A DNA stretch of 64,000 nucleotides from Yarrowia lipolytica (GCF_001761485.1 NC_090775.1:3727001-3791000); one strand, 5' to 3'. Shown: positions 53,494-63,661, numbered from the stretch's first letter. Translations and numbers: made by a program. Notes: generated by a model not told the origin, from the sequence alone.

Positions 53494-54256
53494 GGTTGTG
53501 TGGTTATTTCAAGACCGCGCAGCATCTCGATGCGGGGCCATCTCGTATTAGCAGTTACACTGCCTTCTATAAAACGTTCCATACATGTCATAATCGGTCT
53601 TTCGGGCGTGATAGACATGCCGGCTGAGCCTATACAGCTTTCGACTTGAAGATTGTTCTAAAAATATTGTAAGGTTTGGCCCAAATTGAAGAGAGAGCGG
53701 GTGTTGGTGGAAGCGAGCAAAACTCTGTTTGGACCTTCTGGCAGGTGGAAGACCTAGGTTTATAGGTGGGGTTGTAAAGCGGATAACAGTAAGCAGAGTG
53801 GATCGATAAGGAATGGGAGCGACAGATATAGTGTAGTAATTTTTCTAGCATACAAATACGATAGATGCATCCTCTGATATGAATTCCCTTGTTCGCAGTG
53901 TTGTTCATGTGTTACTCCACTGCACAGCCGTGCGTGCACTATCCTTGTGGCTGTGTTTTGCTGTGCGTCTGGGACTGCATAAAAATCAGTCCCTAGTCTA
54001 CCTTTGGAACGAACCCTCTGAAGATTATCGTACTTGTACTCGAACTTGCACTCGCACACTTCTCATCCAAACGTCGTCAATTACACTGCAACTATCACCA
54101 CTCAGTTACAGTCAAAGAGAGAGTTTTACCACTATCAGCCAGACCACAAGTCATCAAAACTTCAGATACACACTAAATCGTCATCACACATCTGAACTAG
54201 GATCATCGACCTACTGTAGTCAGCGACACCACTTGTATTACGACACAATACTACAA

Positions 54257-54280
54257 CACACACACACACACACACACACA
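54257..54280 (+). repeat. (CA)12 microsatellite abutting a start codon
   Basis: Twelve CA units run directly into the ATG at 54281 with no intervening base, so the repeat forms the last 24 bases of the 5' leader. Confidence 0.9.
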
Positions 54281-54742
54281 ATGGGCATCAAGGATTGGCT
54301 ACTTTCAACCGAGCGAGGAGAGACCGTGGACAGAGCTCGAGAGATGCTCTCGGAAGAAGAGGCTATGCGCCGGTATGAGGAGCTGGTGAAGGCCGGTTTC
54401 CTGGATTCCAAACTGGCTCCTTCTGTCAGCACGTTTGCACGAGTGCGATCGCTACTATTGATTTTCCTCGCAGTCGGCATCGTTGCCGGTGTCATCTATG
54501 TGTCCTGGGTCGTCTACCTTGGTTTCAAGGCTACTGTCAAGGAGGGTCTCCAGCGTCACCACATCAAGGTGTCCCGAGACGGAGCTCAGGTGGAAGTGAA
54601 GAATGTGACCCAGGAACGAATGATTGAGAAGGCCACCAAAAAGGGTCTTAGGGCATGGGAGCGAAGTGACGCATGGATGGCTTCCAGCGTAGCTGTCCAG
54701 CATGCTAATGAACGAGAAGCTGCACGAAAGCGAAACGCCTGA
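54281..54742 (+). CDS. Small single-span membrane protein of unknown function
   Basis: The 153-residue protein has a charged N-terminal domain (1-50; RAREMLSEEEAMRRYEELVKAG) and one strong membrane segment at about 57-81. A basic, helical C-terminal region follows (VKEGLQRHHIKVSRDGAQVEV; ATKKGLRAWERSDAW) and ends KRNA. There is no cleavable signal, so a tail-out or nuclear/ER single-span topology is likely. Codon use is normal for the window. I recognise no family. The start at 54281 fits the hydrophobicity pattern; an in-frame ATG at 53879 is less likely. Confidence 0.7.
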   Translation: MGIKDWLLSTERGETVDRAREMLSEEEAMRRYEELVKAGFLDSKLAPSVSTFARVRSLLLIFLAVGIVAGVIYVSWVVYLGFKATVKEGLQRHHIKVSRDGAQVEVKNVTQERMIEKATKKGLRAWERSDAWMASSVAVQHANEREAARKRNA

Positions 54743-55864
54743 TTGCAATGATTTAATCGAACATATGTAAATGAATGGAGTTAAAAGTATTATGAAAATA
54801 CGGACGTCGGAGATATGCTACAGTACAGCGAGGTTCTTATCAAGAATGATATGGCGTTTATGGTTGGCCTTCACAAAATCAGGGGGATCATGGGAAGTTC
54901 GCACACACCACCACCAATTTTTTGGTATTTTTTATTTCAAACCCTGCAATTGTGTCTTCAGGCTGAAGGGAGGTTGAATTGTAGCGTCAAAACCCACGTT
55001 TAAATCCCTATCCTGTGGATATCTACAGTACAAATACTGAACCCGTAAGTCTCTCACAATTACGCGTACAGATAGTTGTGCAACTAATTATGATGCACTG
55101 TAAGATGAGATTCCAGGTTCATCGTCCCACAGAATCAATCCCAACTCTGATAAAAAATCTACGACGAGTGCTAATTACACGCTATCAAGACATTTCACAG
55201 ACGCCATACAGCCTACAGTATGTAGGCGATACTATAAACCAGTCTACTGTACTGGTAGTACAGCACCTCTGGAGTACGAGCACAAGTACAATATGTACTG
55301 TACATACGATAATAGCAACGCGAGTCTAATCTATCTTTTTGAGCGTCGTTAATTGATTTTCCTAAATGACACTTTCGGAAATAAATGATGCGTCCTAGTA
55401 GCGGCCCAGAAGAGCCCAGATCTGAATCCAGACATCCAAGCATCGCATAAACACCCCGAACAGCTTATTAAACACCATATCCCGCTCTAACCCGTTCTTT
55501 GGCTCACGTTCCACCCTTTTCCATCACTACCATCTCTAAATTATACTTCCCCCGATAGGTCATGTGACGGTCCAAAGTGTTGAACTATAACCCAGACATC
55601 TCATTCCCACAGTAAACTCGGAGAATCAGCTGACCAACGCGGAGTTTTTTGTTTCCTTTCGAGATTTATTGCCACCGGGCTCCAGGCCAGAACAAATTTC
55701 GAACACAAAAAACCAACTACTCGCCACTTAGCATTACCACCCCCCCCAAAAGCCACAGCTGAGCACTGCACGCTGGAACTCTAACGCGCACTCCACCATC
55801 TATATACTCGAACACAAAAACCACGCTTGCCAACACCAGCACCACAGCTCACCAGCCCACCAAC
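54743..55864. other. Intergenic region upstream of the SNF2/RING gene
   Basis: About 1.1 kb. It contains a GTAC island (55249-55303), a C-run near 55739-55747 and CA-rich DNA before the ATG at 55865. No gene is seen. Confidence 0.5.
55249..55303. repeat. GTAC-rich island, 6 copies in 55 bp
   Basis: GTAC tetramers occur at 55249, 55258, 55274, 55286, 55295 and 55300, in CAAGTACA, TGTACTG and similar contexts. Confidence 0.65.
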
Positions 55865-58800
55865 ATGGAAGCTATCAGTTTGTTGTCCAGCGATGAGGAG
55901 TCTGACGGAGAGTCTTTCAACAAGCACCTCCAAAACCTTTCGTCTGGAGGCGGCCTCAAGCGTCCCTTCGAACAGGCCTCACCTGTGCCAGTTCAGGCCA
56001 AGCCAGACAATGGCCTGAATGCCTACAGAGACTCTCTCAAAACCATGGGAACCAACACCAGCTTCTCAGCCTCAAGCATTCCTGGCGCGTTCCCCCAGGC
56101 TTCGAGTTCTCAAAACGACCCCAAACGACACAAAGTGGCTGAGGAAATTACTCTCAGCTCTGATTCTGGAGACGATGACATCGTGGAGACTACTCCTGCG
56201 CCAACACAGCTCTCACAGACAACGGGGGTTACTATGAGCAGTAAGAACGCCAAGCTGGAAGAGCTCTATAGACAGGCAGAAGCCCAGTTCTACGCAAACC
56301 AACAGGTTGGAGTAAGGGAGCGATCGGTGGGCCTTTCAGCCATCAAGGCGCGTCAGACTCTGAAGGATCGACTTGCCATTGCCGAACAAAAGTCCAGGGA
56401 AGCCCAAGAACGTCTGCGTGCTATCAACAGAAACTTTGACATCGATCACGACACTAGAATCGCCATGGCCCAGAAAGCAGATCAAAACGCGCGTCTGCTG
56501 TGGAGCGAGAAGGGCGCTCGATCGCAAGCGCTGCGTGAGAGAACGCTGCTTATGCTTCAATTCTTTGCAGAGCCAGACAAATATGTTCAGCATGTCATGC
56601 AGATTCTTCTCCAAGCCAGCGGCATTACTGTCAACCAACATAACCAGAACCAGCAGCAACGGATGCAGCAGCCCCAGCCTGCACATGTGCTTCCCTACCA
56701 GCGAAACCCATCCAGCCACCGTCCTCGTGCCCATTTTGATGTGGACATGGTCAACGACGGTATCGAGTTGGTTGGAGGGTTCCCCAACGGGCCTCGTACT
56801 GCACCTTCTCTGTTTAGTCGAGGTGCCATCGAACTTGATTCGGATGACGAGGAAGCATACAGTGCCAGCGCAGGCATGGATGCCGATGAAGCAGAAAGTA
56901 TCCGTAACCTCCTCGAGTCTGCCACATCTGGTCTGGGCACCGATGTCAACGACAGTGCATTTGACGATGTGGAGAACATGACTCCCGAGACAATGCACTC
57001 CAAGCTGCTTCCTCATCAGAGTCTGGGAGTCAAGTGGATGCTGGACGCCGAGAAGAATCAGCAGAAGCGAGGAGGACTATTGGGTGATGGTATGGGACTA
57101 GGTAAGACGGTGCAGGCCATCGCCCTCTGGGCCAACAAGCCCACAGAGGATCCTGAGGAGCATGACCATGTACCTAGACATGCAAAATGTACTCTGATTA
57201 TTGCTCCTGTCGGTCTATTGCACATGTGGAGTAACGAGTTCGACACTCACATGAAACCTGATCATCGGCCCCGAACACTGCTGTACCATGGTCCATCCAC
57301 AAAGAAGCAGTACAACACCTGGGAGAAGCTATCCGAGTTCGATGTTGTGCTGGTGTCTTTCCAGACGCTGGTCACCGAGCACAAGAAGATGTTCTTCAGT
57401 TCCGGCCTGAAAGTGACTGAAAACATCCGGGGCCCTGATGGCAGAATGCATCGTCACAGACGTGCCATGAGACCCGAAGAGTTCCAATCGGTGTCTTCTC
57501 CCTTCTATGAGGGTGACGCTTACTTCTATCGCATTATCATCGACGAAGCGCACTCTATCAAAAACCGAAACACTGCCAGCGCCAAGGCCTGTTACAAGTT
57601 AGACGCGGTGTATCGGTGGTGCCTGACCGGTACTCCTATGCAAAATACAGTCGAAGATTTGCAATCGTTGGTCAAGTTTCTGCGGATTAAGCCCTACGAC
57701 AAGGAGAAGAGCTTCAACCACCACATTGCCTCTGGTATCAAGAAGGCGGCGATCTCTGGTAAAGCAGTGCGAGATGATAGTATGAAGCGTCTACAGTCGC
57801 TACTTGCGATGATCATGCTTCGTCGAGGCAAGGACTCGAAGATTAACGGAGCGCCCATTCTCAATCTGCCTCCTAAGACCGTCGAGACTGATGCTATTGA
57901 CTTCTCGGAGGATGAACGGAAGTTCTACCAAGATCTCGAGACTGGTGCCCAGCGACGAGTTTCCAAGCTCATGCGACAGGGTGGTATTGGCAAACACTAT
58001 CAGAACGTTCTTGTTCTGCTGCTGCGTCTCCGGCAAGCATGTTGTCATTACCAACTTGTTCGAGCTGCTGAGGATGGAGCAGAACAGCAGGAGCTCACTC
58101 GAGACGAGCTGTCGTTTGTCATTGAAGGCTGCAAGGCTTTTGCCCCCAACACTGTTCTTCGAGTGGCTACGCTGTTCAAGCAGATGCAGGACGCTGATGA
58201 TCTTCGACGGCAGACTGAGGGGGACGACGAGGAAGGGACTGCAGGTGCCAAGATTGAGGAGATCATACCTGGTGTCACTCGAACATCTGCCAAAGCCGAG
58301 AAGGTTGATCCTATGGTTGAAGACGAGTTGAACACCATGTTTGGTGTTGTCAACGACACTGTCAAGGATGTCAAGGCCAAACAGGAGGAAAGGGACATGT
58401 CCAAGTTTGTTGTCAACGATGATAGCGACTTGTCTTCTCTTGACATCATTGACGAGCCCAGCCCTGATACCTCTGCTGCTTCGTCTATCAACGGACGAGA
58501 TGCTGTCAAGGCTGAGGCTGTTCCCGTGATTCCCAATGGCGGTTCTGAGGCTGACACTGCTTCCAACGGTGGTATAAACTACAAGGAAGAGTTTCCTATT
58601 ACCAACGGAACTGTTACTTCTGTGAAGGGTGAGGACGTTGAACCTGATGTCAGTCTCGAAACGCCTGAGCCTTCGATCCAGGCACCTCGACGACGAACTT
58701 ACAACAATGCTGTGGAATCCGACGACGACAAGGACGATTCTCCCGTTGGTTCACGACGAGCGACCCGATCTCGAGCCGTGAAGATTGGCAATGCTGCCGA

Positions 58801-59926
58801 GGACTCGGATGGTGAGGGAGAGTGGCTTGACTCCGACGATGCCACTTGCAGTGAGGAAGAGGATCCTCGTGATCGCAAAGGCAAGGGCAAGGCTCGTAAC
58901 CAGCGTGTGGACCGTCTAAAGCGTCTTCGAGAGCGAAAGTTCGGCTTTCCTCTTGAGACCTGTGATGAGAGCGAGACACCTGGAGATGCGTACGACGACG
59001 CTCAAATTGCTCGTGAGGAGAAGCGCCTTGCTGAAGGATTCGAATGTCCCATATGTACAGACACTGTTCCTCAGTCTCAGGTCCGTCTCTTCTCCACTTG
59101 TGGCCACTCCATTTGCCACGAGTGCAGTGTCTCCTACTTCTCTTCTGTTGTCACTCCTCTGTGTATGACTTGCCGAGAACCCATCAGCCAGAGCACGATG
59201 GTGCCTCTTCGGGTGTTCCAGAAAATGCATCTCGAGAAGAAGTCCCCTCGTGAGGTGACTCGGGAGATTCAGTCTGAGCAGGCCCGTCAGAAGAAGCATC
59301 GAGAGGCAGAGAAGCAGAAGATTGAGGAGGAGGATGAGAAGCTGCCTCCTTCAGCTAAGGCTCTGCGATGTGTTGAGCTGCTGGAGAAAATCAAGGAGGA
59401 GAACCCTGGAGAGAAGACCATCATTTTCTCCCAGTTTGTCTCTTTCATGAATCTGATTGGCGATGAGCTTGACAATGCTGGCTTCGAATACCTTCGGTAC
59501 GAGGGTAGTATGCATGCTGATGAGCGATCACGGGCTGTGACAGCTTTCCGAGAAGATCCCAGTATCTCGGTTCTACTCATTTCGCTGAAGGCGGGTAATG
59601 TCGGTTTGACGCTGACAGCAGCCAACCATGTGATCATTATGGACCCCTTCTGGAATCCCTACGTCGAGGAACAGGCCATGGACCGAGCTCACCGTATTGG
59701 CCAGCAGCGAGATGTCACTGTGCACAAGATTGTGATTGAGCAGACGGTAGAGGACCGTATTTTGGAACTTCAGAAGCGAAAGCGGGAGATGATCGAGTCA
59801 GCTCTTGACCCATCTGGCCAGAGACAGATGGCACGTCTTTCTCGAGAGGAGTTGCTGTTTTTGTTCAACATGCGACCCAACCCGAACACAGTTGCCGAAG
59901 CTGCCGCCGAAGCTGCTGCTGCTTAG
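55865..59926 (+). CDS. ULS1: SNF2-family translocase with RING finger, ULS1-like
   Basis: The 1353-residue protein is a Swi2/Snf2 ATPase with an embedded RING, the build of Uls1/Rad5/Rad16. A disordered N terminus (1-110) carries SUMO-interaction-like motifs: ISLLSSDEESD at 4-14 and ITLSSDSGDDD at 95-105. A coil spans 125-190. ATPase motifs are GDGMGLGKT (407-415) and DEAH (560-563). A long acidic insert (about 770-1000) precedes the C3HC4 RING (CPIC from 1061 to CMTC ending at 1103). Helicase-C follows with IIFSQFVSFM, SLKAGNVGLTLT and RAHRIGQQRDVTVHKIV. Uls1 targets SUMOylated proteins for removal from chromatin. No HIRAN domain is seen, which argues against Rad5. Confidence 0.85.
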   Translation: MEAISLLSSDEESDGESFNKHLQNLSSGGGLKRPFEQASPVPVQAKPDNGLNAYRDSLKTMGTNTSFSASSIPGAFPQASSSQNDPKRHKVAEEITLSSDSGDDDIVETTPAPTQLSQTTGVTMSSKNAKLEELYRQAEAQFYANQQVGVRERSVGLSAIKARQTLKDRLAIAEQKSREAQERLRAINRNFDIDHDTRIAMAQKADQNARLLWSEKGARSQALRERTLLMLQFFAEPDKYVQHVMQILLQASGITVNQHNQNQQQRMQQPQPAHVLPYQRNPSSHRPRAHFDVDMVNDGIELVGGFPNGPRTAPSLFSRGAIELDSDDEEAYSASAGMDADEAESIRNLLESATSGLGTDVNDSAFDDVENMTPETMHSKLLPHQSLGVKWMLDAEKNQQKRGGLLGDGMGLGKTVQAIALWANKPTEDPEEHDHVPRHAKCTLIIAPVGLLHMWSNEFDTHMKPDHRPRTLLYHGPSTKKQYNTWEKLSEFDVVLVSFQTLVTEHKKMFFSSGLKVTENIRGPDGRMHRHRRAMRPEEFQSVSSPFYEGDAYFYRIIIDEAHSIKNRNTASAKACYKLDAVYRWCLTGTPMQNTVEDLQSLVKFLRIKPYDKEKSFNHHIASGIKKAAISGKAVRDDSMKRLQSLLAMIMLRRGKDSKINGAPILNLPPKTVETDAIDFSEDERKFYQDLETGAQRRVSKLMRQGGIGKHYQNVLVLLLRLRQACCHYQLVRAAEDGAEQQELTRDELSFVIEGCKAFAPNTVLRVATLFKQMQDADDLRRQTEGDDEEGTAGAKIEEIIPGVTRTSAKAEKVDPMVEDELNTMFGVVNDTVKDVKAKQEERDMSKFVVNDDSDLSSLDIIDEPSPDTSAASSINGRDAVKAEAVPVIPNGGSEADTASNGGINYKEEFPITNGTVTSVKGEDVEPDVSLETPEPSIQAPRRRTYNNAVESDDDKDDSPVGSRRATRSRAVKIGNAAEDSDGEGEWLDSDDATCSEEEDPRDRKGKGKARNQRVDRLKRLRERKFGFPLETCDESETPGDAYDDAQIAREEKRLAEGFECPICTDTVPQSQVRLFSTCGHSICHECSVSYFSSVVTPLCMTCREPISQSTMVPLRVFQKMHLEKKSPREVTREIQSEQARQKKHREAEKQKIEEEDEKLPPSAKALRCVELLEKIKEENPGEKTIIFSQFVSFMNLIGDELDNAGFEYLRYEGSMHADERSRAVTAFREDPSISVLLISLKAGNVGLTLTAANHVIIMDPFWNPYVEEQAMDRAHRIGQQRDVTVHKIVIEQTVEDRILELQKRKREMIESALDPSGQRQMARLSREELLFLFNMRPNPNTVAEAAAEAAAA

Positions 59927-59990
59927 ATTTAAGTGATACATATTATTTATTTGTGATACTGTGATGCGTATACGTAGTTTTATCTATAAA

Positions 59991-60800
59991 TTAAACACGC
60001 TCGGCGTAGGTCTTGATAAGTTGAAAGACTTGAGCAAAGAGTGTGGGTTGGCCGATGGCGCTAACGTCCAGACTTGGGAACTCGACGTCACAGTCGTTTA
60101 GTAGAATGGGCATAAAAATGAACCTCGAAACAGCTCCCTTTGCTATACTTGACATGGCTGTTATTAGAATAGCCTTGAAGTATGAACAGCTCAATACGAT
60201 AGTGAGGGCTTCAACGACGTTGAAATTGACAGCCCAGCCTACCAGAGCAGCAGCAAGGGGCACATCGTAGTCCCAGATGATCATGAGAATCGGCAGTAGT
60301 TTTGTTGCTGATGAAATGAGTAGTGCTGTAGACAATGCATTTGGGCGTTTCCAGCCCAACAGAATCCTTGCCATGACACGTACCGAGATGTGCCATGTGA
60401 CTGCCTCAGTCAGACAGATGATGAGAAAGTAGTTATATTGTGTGATAATGGGCAGTCCCAGGAGGTAACGCGTTAATGGCGTTTGTGGTCCCTTCTCCAC
60501 CTGTGCCCACGTCAGGTACACTTCAAAAAGGGTGATGAGCAGAAACAGCCGTCGTACTCGAGGGTGAAGGTTGTCGTTGGTTGTGCTTGGGCTTGTGTCA
60601 GGTGTGAGCACGTTGAAGACCAGGTGTCGGTAGGCCTGTTTCTTGAGCAGCAGCAGGTCGATGAAGATGAGCACTCCGTCGTGTTCAATGTATTTGTCGG
60701 CGAATTTGTTACATTTGGAGCATGCAGTGAGTCGAATGTTATCGGTTGAGTACTCCGTGTATAATGATGACACCGGTTCTGTACATTCTATACAGATCAT
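59991..60800 (-). CDS. ARV1: ARV1, ER lipid-homeostasis protein
   Basis: The 269-residue ER/Golgi membrane protein acts in sterol and sphingolipid distribution and GPI-anchor synthesis. The Arv1 homology domain is clear: MICIECTEPVSSLYTEYSTD and LTACSKCNKFADKYIEHD give a zinc ribbon with Cys3, Cys6, Cys27 and Cys30. IDLLLLKKQAYRHLVFN then matches yeast Arv1 closely. About four or five membrane segments follow. The length is a little below yeast Arv1 (321). The ATG at 60800 starts directly at the family's conserved first residue. The gene converges on ULS1 with 64 bp between them. Confidence 0.94.
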   Translation of the reverse strand: MICIECTEPVSSLYTEYSTDNIRLTACSKCNKFADKYIEHDGVLIFIDLLLLKKQAYRHLVFNVLTPDTSPSTTNDNLHPRVRRLFLLITLFEVYLTWAQVEKGPQTPLTRYLLGLPIITQYNYFLIICLTEAVTWHISVRVMARILLGWKRPNALSTALLISSATKLLPILMIIWDYDVPLAAALVGWAVNFNVVEALTIVLSCSYFKAILITAMSSIAKGAVSRFIFMPILLNDCDVEFPSLDVSAIGQPTLFAQVFQLIKTYAERV

Positions 60801-61285
60801 GTTGTCTGATGTGTGAGACTGTAGGAGAGTTTTGGCGTGTTCTGCACTGCATGAAGTGTATCTGGGGTGTTAAGTGTGCAAGAGGAGGACACTCGTACTG
60901 GTGGTACAGTAGCTATAGGAAGATGAAGCAACCAGAATGAGGGAAAAGCGATATATATTGTGTCGCCAATGCAACTTCATTGTTACTATCCGGGCGACCC
61001 GTCATATTCTTGAAAAGTGTTCCTGCTCATACCAACGAGCTGTAGGCCCGTTCGTACAGTACAAGTCTACAGGCCATATTTCCATCTTGTTCGCACCAGA
61101 CTACATAATATTAACTACATGACGTCTGAAGTACCATGGCATGGCAGGTCATCAAACATTACATTACACCACCTCTAACAAAGGTCCGTCTGCATATGCG
61201 TTAGAGACCCTTTGCCAAATGTAGCAATCAGGTCAAAAGCATACCGCAGCCACCCCAGTGGCACAAATCCGCATTCCGAGTCCAC
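60801..61285. other. Spacer between ARV1 and HCR1
   Basis: About 485 bp hold the HCR1 3' end and the ARV1 promoter, both genes being on the minus strand. Short open frames here are not coding-like. Confidence 0.5.
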
Positions 61286-62014
61286 TTACATGAAATCGTC
61301 AAAATCATCGAAGTTGTCGTTGAAGGTAGAAGTATCCTTATCGTCATTGATCTTGGCGGAGGCAGCAGCAAGACCGGGCTTCTTCTTCTTACCTCGAGCA
61401 GCCTTCTCCTCTCGAATCTTCTCATTCTGGTAAGCGTTCAGGGTAGAGATGAGCTTTCGGAGCTGCTCGACCTTGAGGGGCTCAGCCAGAGCCTTGGTGA
61501 AGGTGATGGCAAAGTCGGGGTAGGCCAGTGGGCTGGTCTTGTTAAGGTCTGTGAGGATGGGGGCCAGAGTCTCCTTGAGGTTGGTGAAGTCCTTCTTCTC
61601 CTTGGGGTGGAAGATTGCCAGATCCGACAACTTCATGGGAGCGGCAGGGGCAGCGGGAGCAGGAGCGGCCTCAGCCTTTGCAGCGCTGTCAGCAATACCT
61701 CCAGTGCCACCAAACAGCTCAGAAGCGTTCATCATGTCGGAGTCGAGCTCGGCCTGTCGCTGTCGGTCTCGCTTGGTGGAAGCATCCTCAGGCTTGAGCT
61801 TCATGGCAGCCATCTCTCGCTCGATCTTGGCGATCTGCTGTCGCTGGGCCTTCTTGGGGGCAGCCACGGTGGTCTTGGGTCCGGGTGCCTTGGTGGGCTC
61901 CTCAGCATCCCAGGAGTCCATGACGTCCTCCTCTTCGTCGTCATCCCAGTTGGCGGGGACTGCGGGGGTGGCAGCGGCAGGCACCTCAAAGTCTTCGTCG
62001 TCCCAGCTGGCCAT
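61286..62014 (-). CDS. HCR1: Translation initiation factor eIF3j
   Basis: The 242-residue protein binds the 40S decoding centre, helps eIF3 and eIF1A place mRNA, and acts in ribosome recycling. The N terminus has the eIF3j acidic-aromatic repeats MASWDDEDFEV, NWDDDEEEDVMDSWDAEE. A Lys-rich helix follows (KKAQRQQIAKIEREMAAMKL), then the conserved FHPKEKKDFTNLKETLAPIL and the ending FNDNFDDFDDFM. The Ala/Pro stretch near 130-140 is a linker. The frame is open 16 codons further 5' from a TTG, but the ATG at 62014 matches the family start. The length is near yeast Hcr1 (265). Confidence 0.94.
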   Translation of the reverse strand: MASWDDEDFEVPAAATPAVPANWDDDEEEDVMDSWDAEEPTKAPGPKTTVAAPKKAQRQQIAKIEREMAAMKLKPEDASTKRDRQRQAELDSDMMNASELFGGTGGIADSAAKAEAAPAPAAPAAPMKLSDLAIFHPKEKKDFTNLKETLAPILTDLNKTSPLAYPDFAITFTKALAEPLKVEQLRKLISTLNAYQNEKIREEKAARGKKKKPGLAAASAKINDDKDTSTFNDNFDDFDDFM

Positions 62015-62247
62015 CTTTTTCAATACGTTGTGTCGTGAAGTTGTACTATTTCGGTAATGCAAAGGGTCAAATCAAAATTTCAAATCTTTAACTAGGGTAC
62101 GGGTTTTCCCTTTTGCCATGTCCCAATTTCGTGTCCCATAACCTAGACTTAAAGGACCATTATCAGAACCTAATGCACGATATGGAAAGTGAGCCCATCC
62201 CGAGACATACGAGATCTCTCAACTAAACCACTCTACCACTACACGCA
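62015..62247. promoter_or_regulatory. Compact bidirectional promoter of HCR1 and the SET-domain gene
   Basis: Only 233 bp separate the two ATGs, the tightest divergent pair in the window. The middle is AT-rich (near 62070-62095), and the SET-gene side has a CACTCTACCACTACACGCA leader. Confidence 0.55.
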
Positions 62248-63540
62248 ATGAACTGGATTAAGGAAGGAAAAGTGACGCTCACAAACACAGAGATTTTTGA
62301 GTCTCCTGGAAAGGGCAAAGGGCTCAGATTCACCAAAGACAATGTCTCCGGTATTGTTCTGAGAGTCCCCAATGATCTGCTCATTAACGCCGAACATGTA
62401 TCCGCCTGGACCGAGGAGAACAAATACCTCACCGGAGAGCATTTGGAGTTTATGAAAGCGTCATTGGAATGGCTAAAATCTGAGAAAGATGTCATTGTGC
62501 TGTTCATGGCCCTGCTGGCTTCTCAGAGCTCATCTGGTATGAGCGATTATGTGTCTTCTCTGCCCAAAAGTACGGAGATGGACCAGCCCTGGTCTTGGCC
62601 CGAGACTGAGATCTTTGATAGTCTCAAGGGAACCTCTCTCCTCATGGCGTGTGTTCACAAGAAAATGCATGTGCAGGCAAAATATTTGGCAATTGTCGGC
62701 AAGAAAGGAGGAGAGAAACTAGTTTCAGAGCAACAGTTCTATTTATCCGAGCAATGGGTTGTGTCTCGAAGCCTGGAAATTCCTGAGTCTCCTGGATCTG
62801 AAACGCTGGCTCTGACCATGGTCCCTGTTCTTGATTACGTCAACCACTCACCCAAGGCAAATTGCCGATTTGAAGTAGACAGTGGAGAGGTGGTTTTAAT
62901 TGTCAATGAAGATGTGCTAATTAAGGCTGGCGATGAGGTCTTTATCAACTACGGACCTGATAAGAGTGCCGCAGAGTTCCTTTTCTGCTATGGCTTCATT
63001 GATGCTGCTCACGGGGTCACCAAGAGCATTACCCTTGAGACTCCTCTCATGCTGTCTATGGATGAGATTGATCCCGAGTATCTCATCAAGAACCCCGACT
63101 GCGACGCCGAGCTCAAGAGCATGATTCTCAAGTTCCATAGCTACGGAGCTCGATCTAGACTCATCAAACTGGAGGCTCTGAATGACGGCGAAGACATCAT
63201 TGCCAAGGTCGACTGTGACTGGTTGTGGATGCTTACCCTGCCCGTGGAAGATCTCAAGATCGACGAGACTACTGCAGCTGCTGAGTTCAAGGGAAAACCT
63301 CTCGTTCGAACCAAGACTGTTCGCGCACAGCTCAAACAGATTCTGGGAGATGATCTTAACGAATACATCACCCAGACCAGCAGCATGAAAGAGGACATCG
63401 GAGACTACGTCGGCCATCTGGTGAGAGAGGTGTTTATTCCCCAGCTCGATGTTGAGGCTAAAAGCAGTCACCCCATGGCCGAACGTCTCAGACAGATGGA
63501 AAAGTCCTTCCTCCAGTCTATTGATGACATTGAGGTTTAG
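62248..63540 (+). CDS. SET-domain protein lysine methyltransferase (SETD3/SETD6-like)
   Basis: The 430-residue protein has a split SET domain. The first strand is ESPGKGKGLRFTKDN (18-32), a long insert follows, then the catalytic VPVLDYVNHS (192-201, Asn199-His200) and GDEVFINYGPDKSAAEFLFCYGF with the active Tyr235. A C-terminal Rubisco-LSMT-type substrate domain follows (MILKFHSYGARSRLIKLEAL, later VRAQLKQILGDDL). In yeast this class (Rkm and Efm enzymes) methylates ribosomal proteins or elongation factors. I cannot choose between the Rkm and Efm1 branches. The start at 62248 is the first ATG, and the SET fold begins within 20 residues. Confidence 0.85.
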   Translation: MNWIKEGKVTLTNTEIFESPGKGKGLRFTKDNVSGIVLRVPNDLLINAEHVSAWTEENKYLTGEHLEFMKASLEWLKSEKDVIVLFMALLASQSSSGMSDYVSSLPKSTEMDQPWSWPETEIFDSLKGTSLLMACVHKKMHVQAKYLAIVGKKGGEKLVSEQQFYLSEQWVVSRSLEIPESPGSETLALTMVPVLDYVNHSPKANCRFEVDSGEVVLIVNEDVLIKAGDEVFINYGPDKSAAEFLFCYGFIDAAHGVTKSITLETPLMLSMDEIDPEYLIKNPDCDAELKSMILKFHSYGARSRLIKLEALNDGEDIIAKVDCDWLWMLTLPVEDLKIDETTAAAEFKGKPLVRTKTVRAQLKQILGDDLNEYITQTSSMKEDIGDYVGHLVREVFIPQLDVEAKSSHPMAERLRQMEKSFLQSIDDIEV

Positions 63541-63661
63541 TCGTTGCCTACATCGACAGTTCATTGTAAATAGAATTAAATTTGACATGTTGACTGATGG
63601 CAACCGTAAGTATCTATCCAGTGGCTGCTTAAAGCCTTTTTCTTTTGTGATCTATTCAAAA

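Larger units (their letters stand above)
52932..54280. other. 1.35-kb intergenic region with palindrome and GTAC island
   Basis: It holds the VPS1 3' end, a GTAC island (53058-53110), an 18-bp perfect palindrome (53476-53493) and the leader of the next gene, ending in (CA)12. An in-frame ATG at 53879 could extend the next gene by 134 codons, but that extension is Ser/Thr/His-rich and would encode the CA repeat, so I treat it as untranslated. Confidence 0.5.

Noticed and set aside
53879-54280. N-terminal extension of the gene at 54281
   Set aside because: The extension is Ser/Thr/His-rich and would translate the (CA)n repeat. The shorter form has a clean start and topology.
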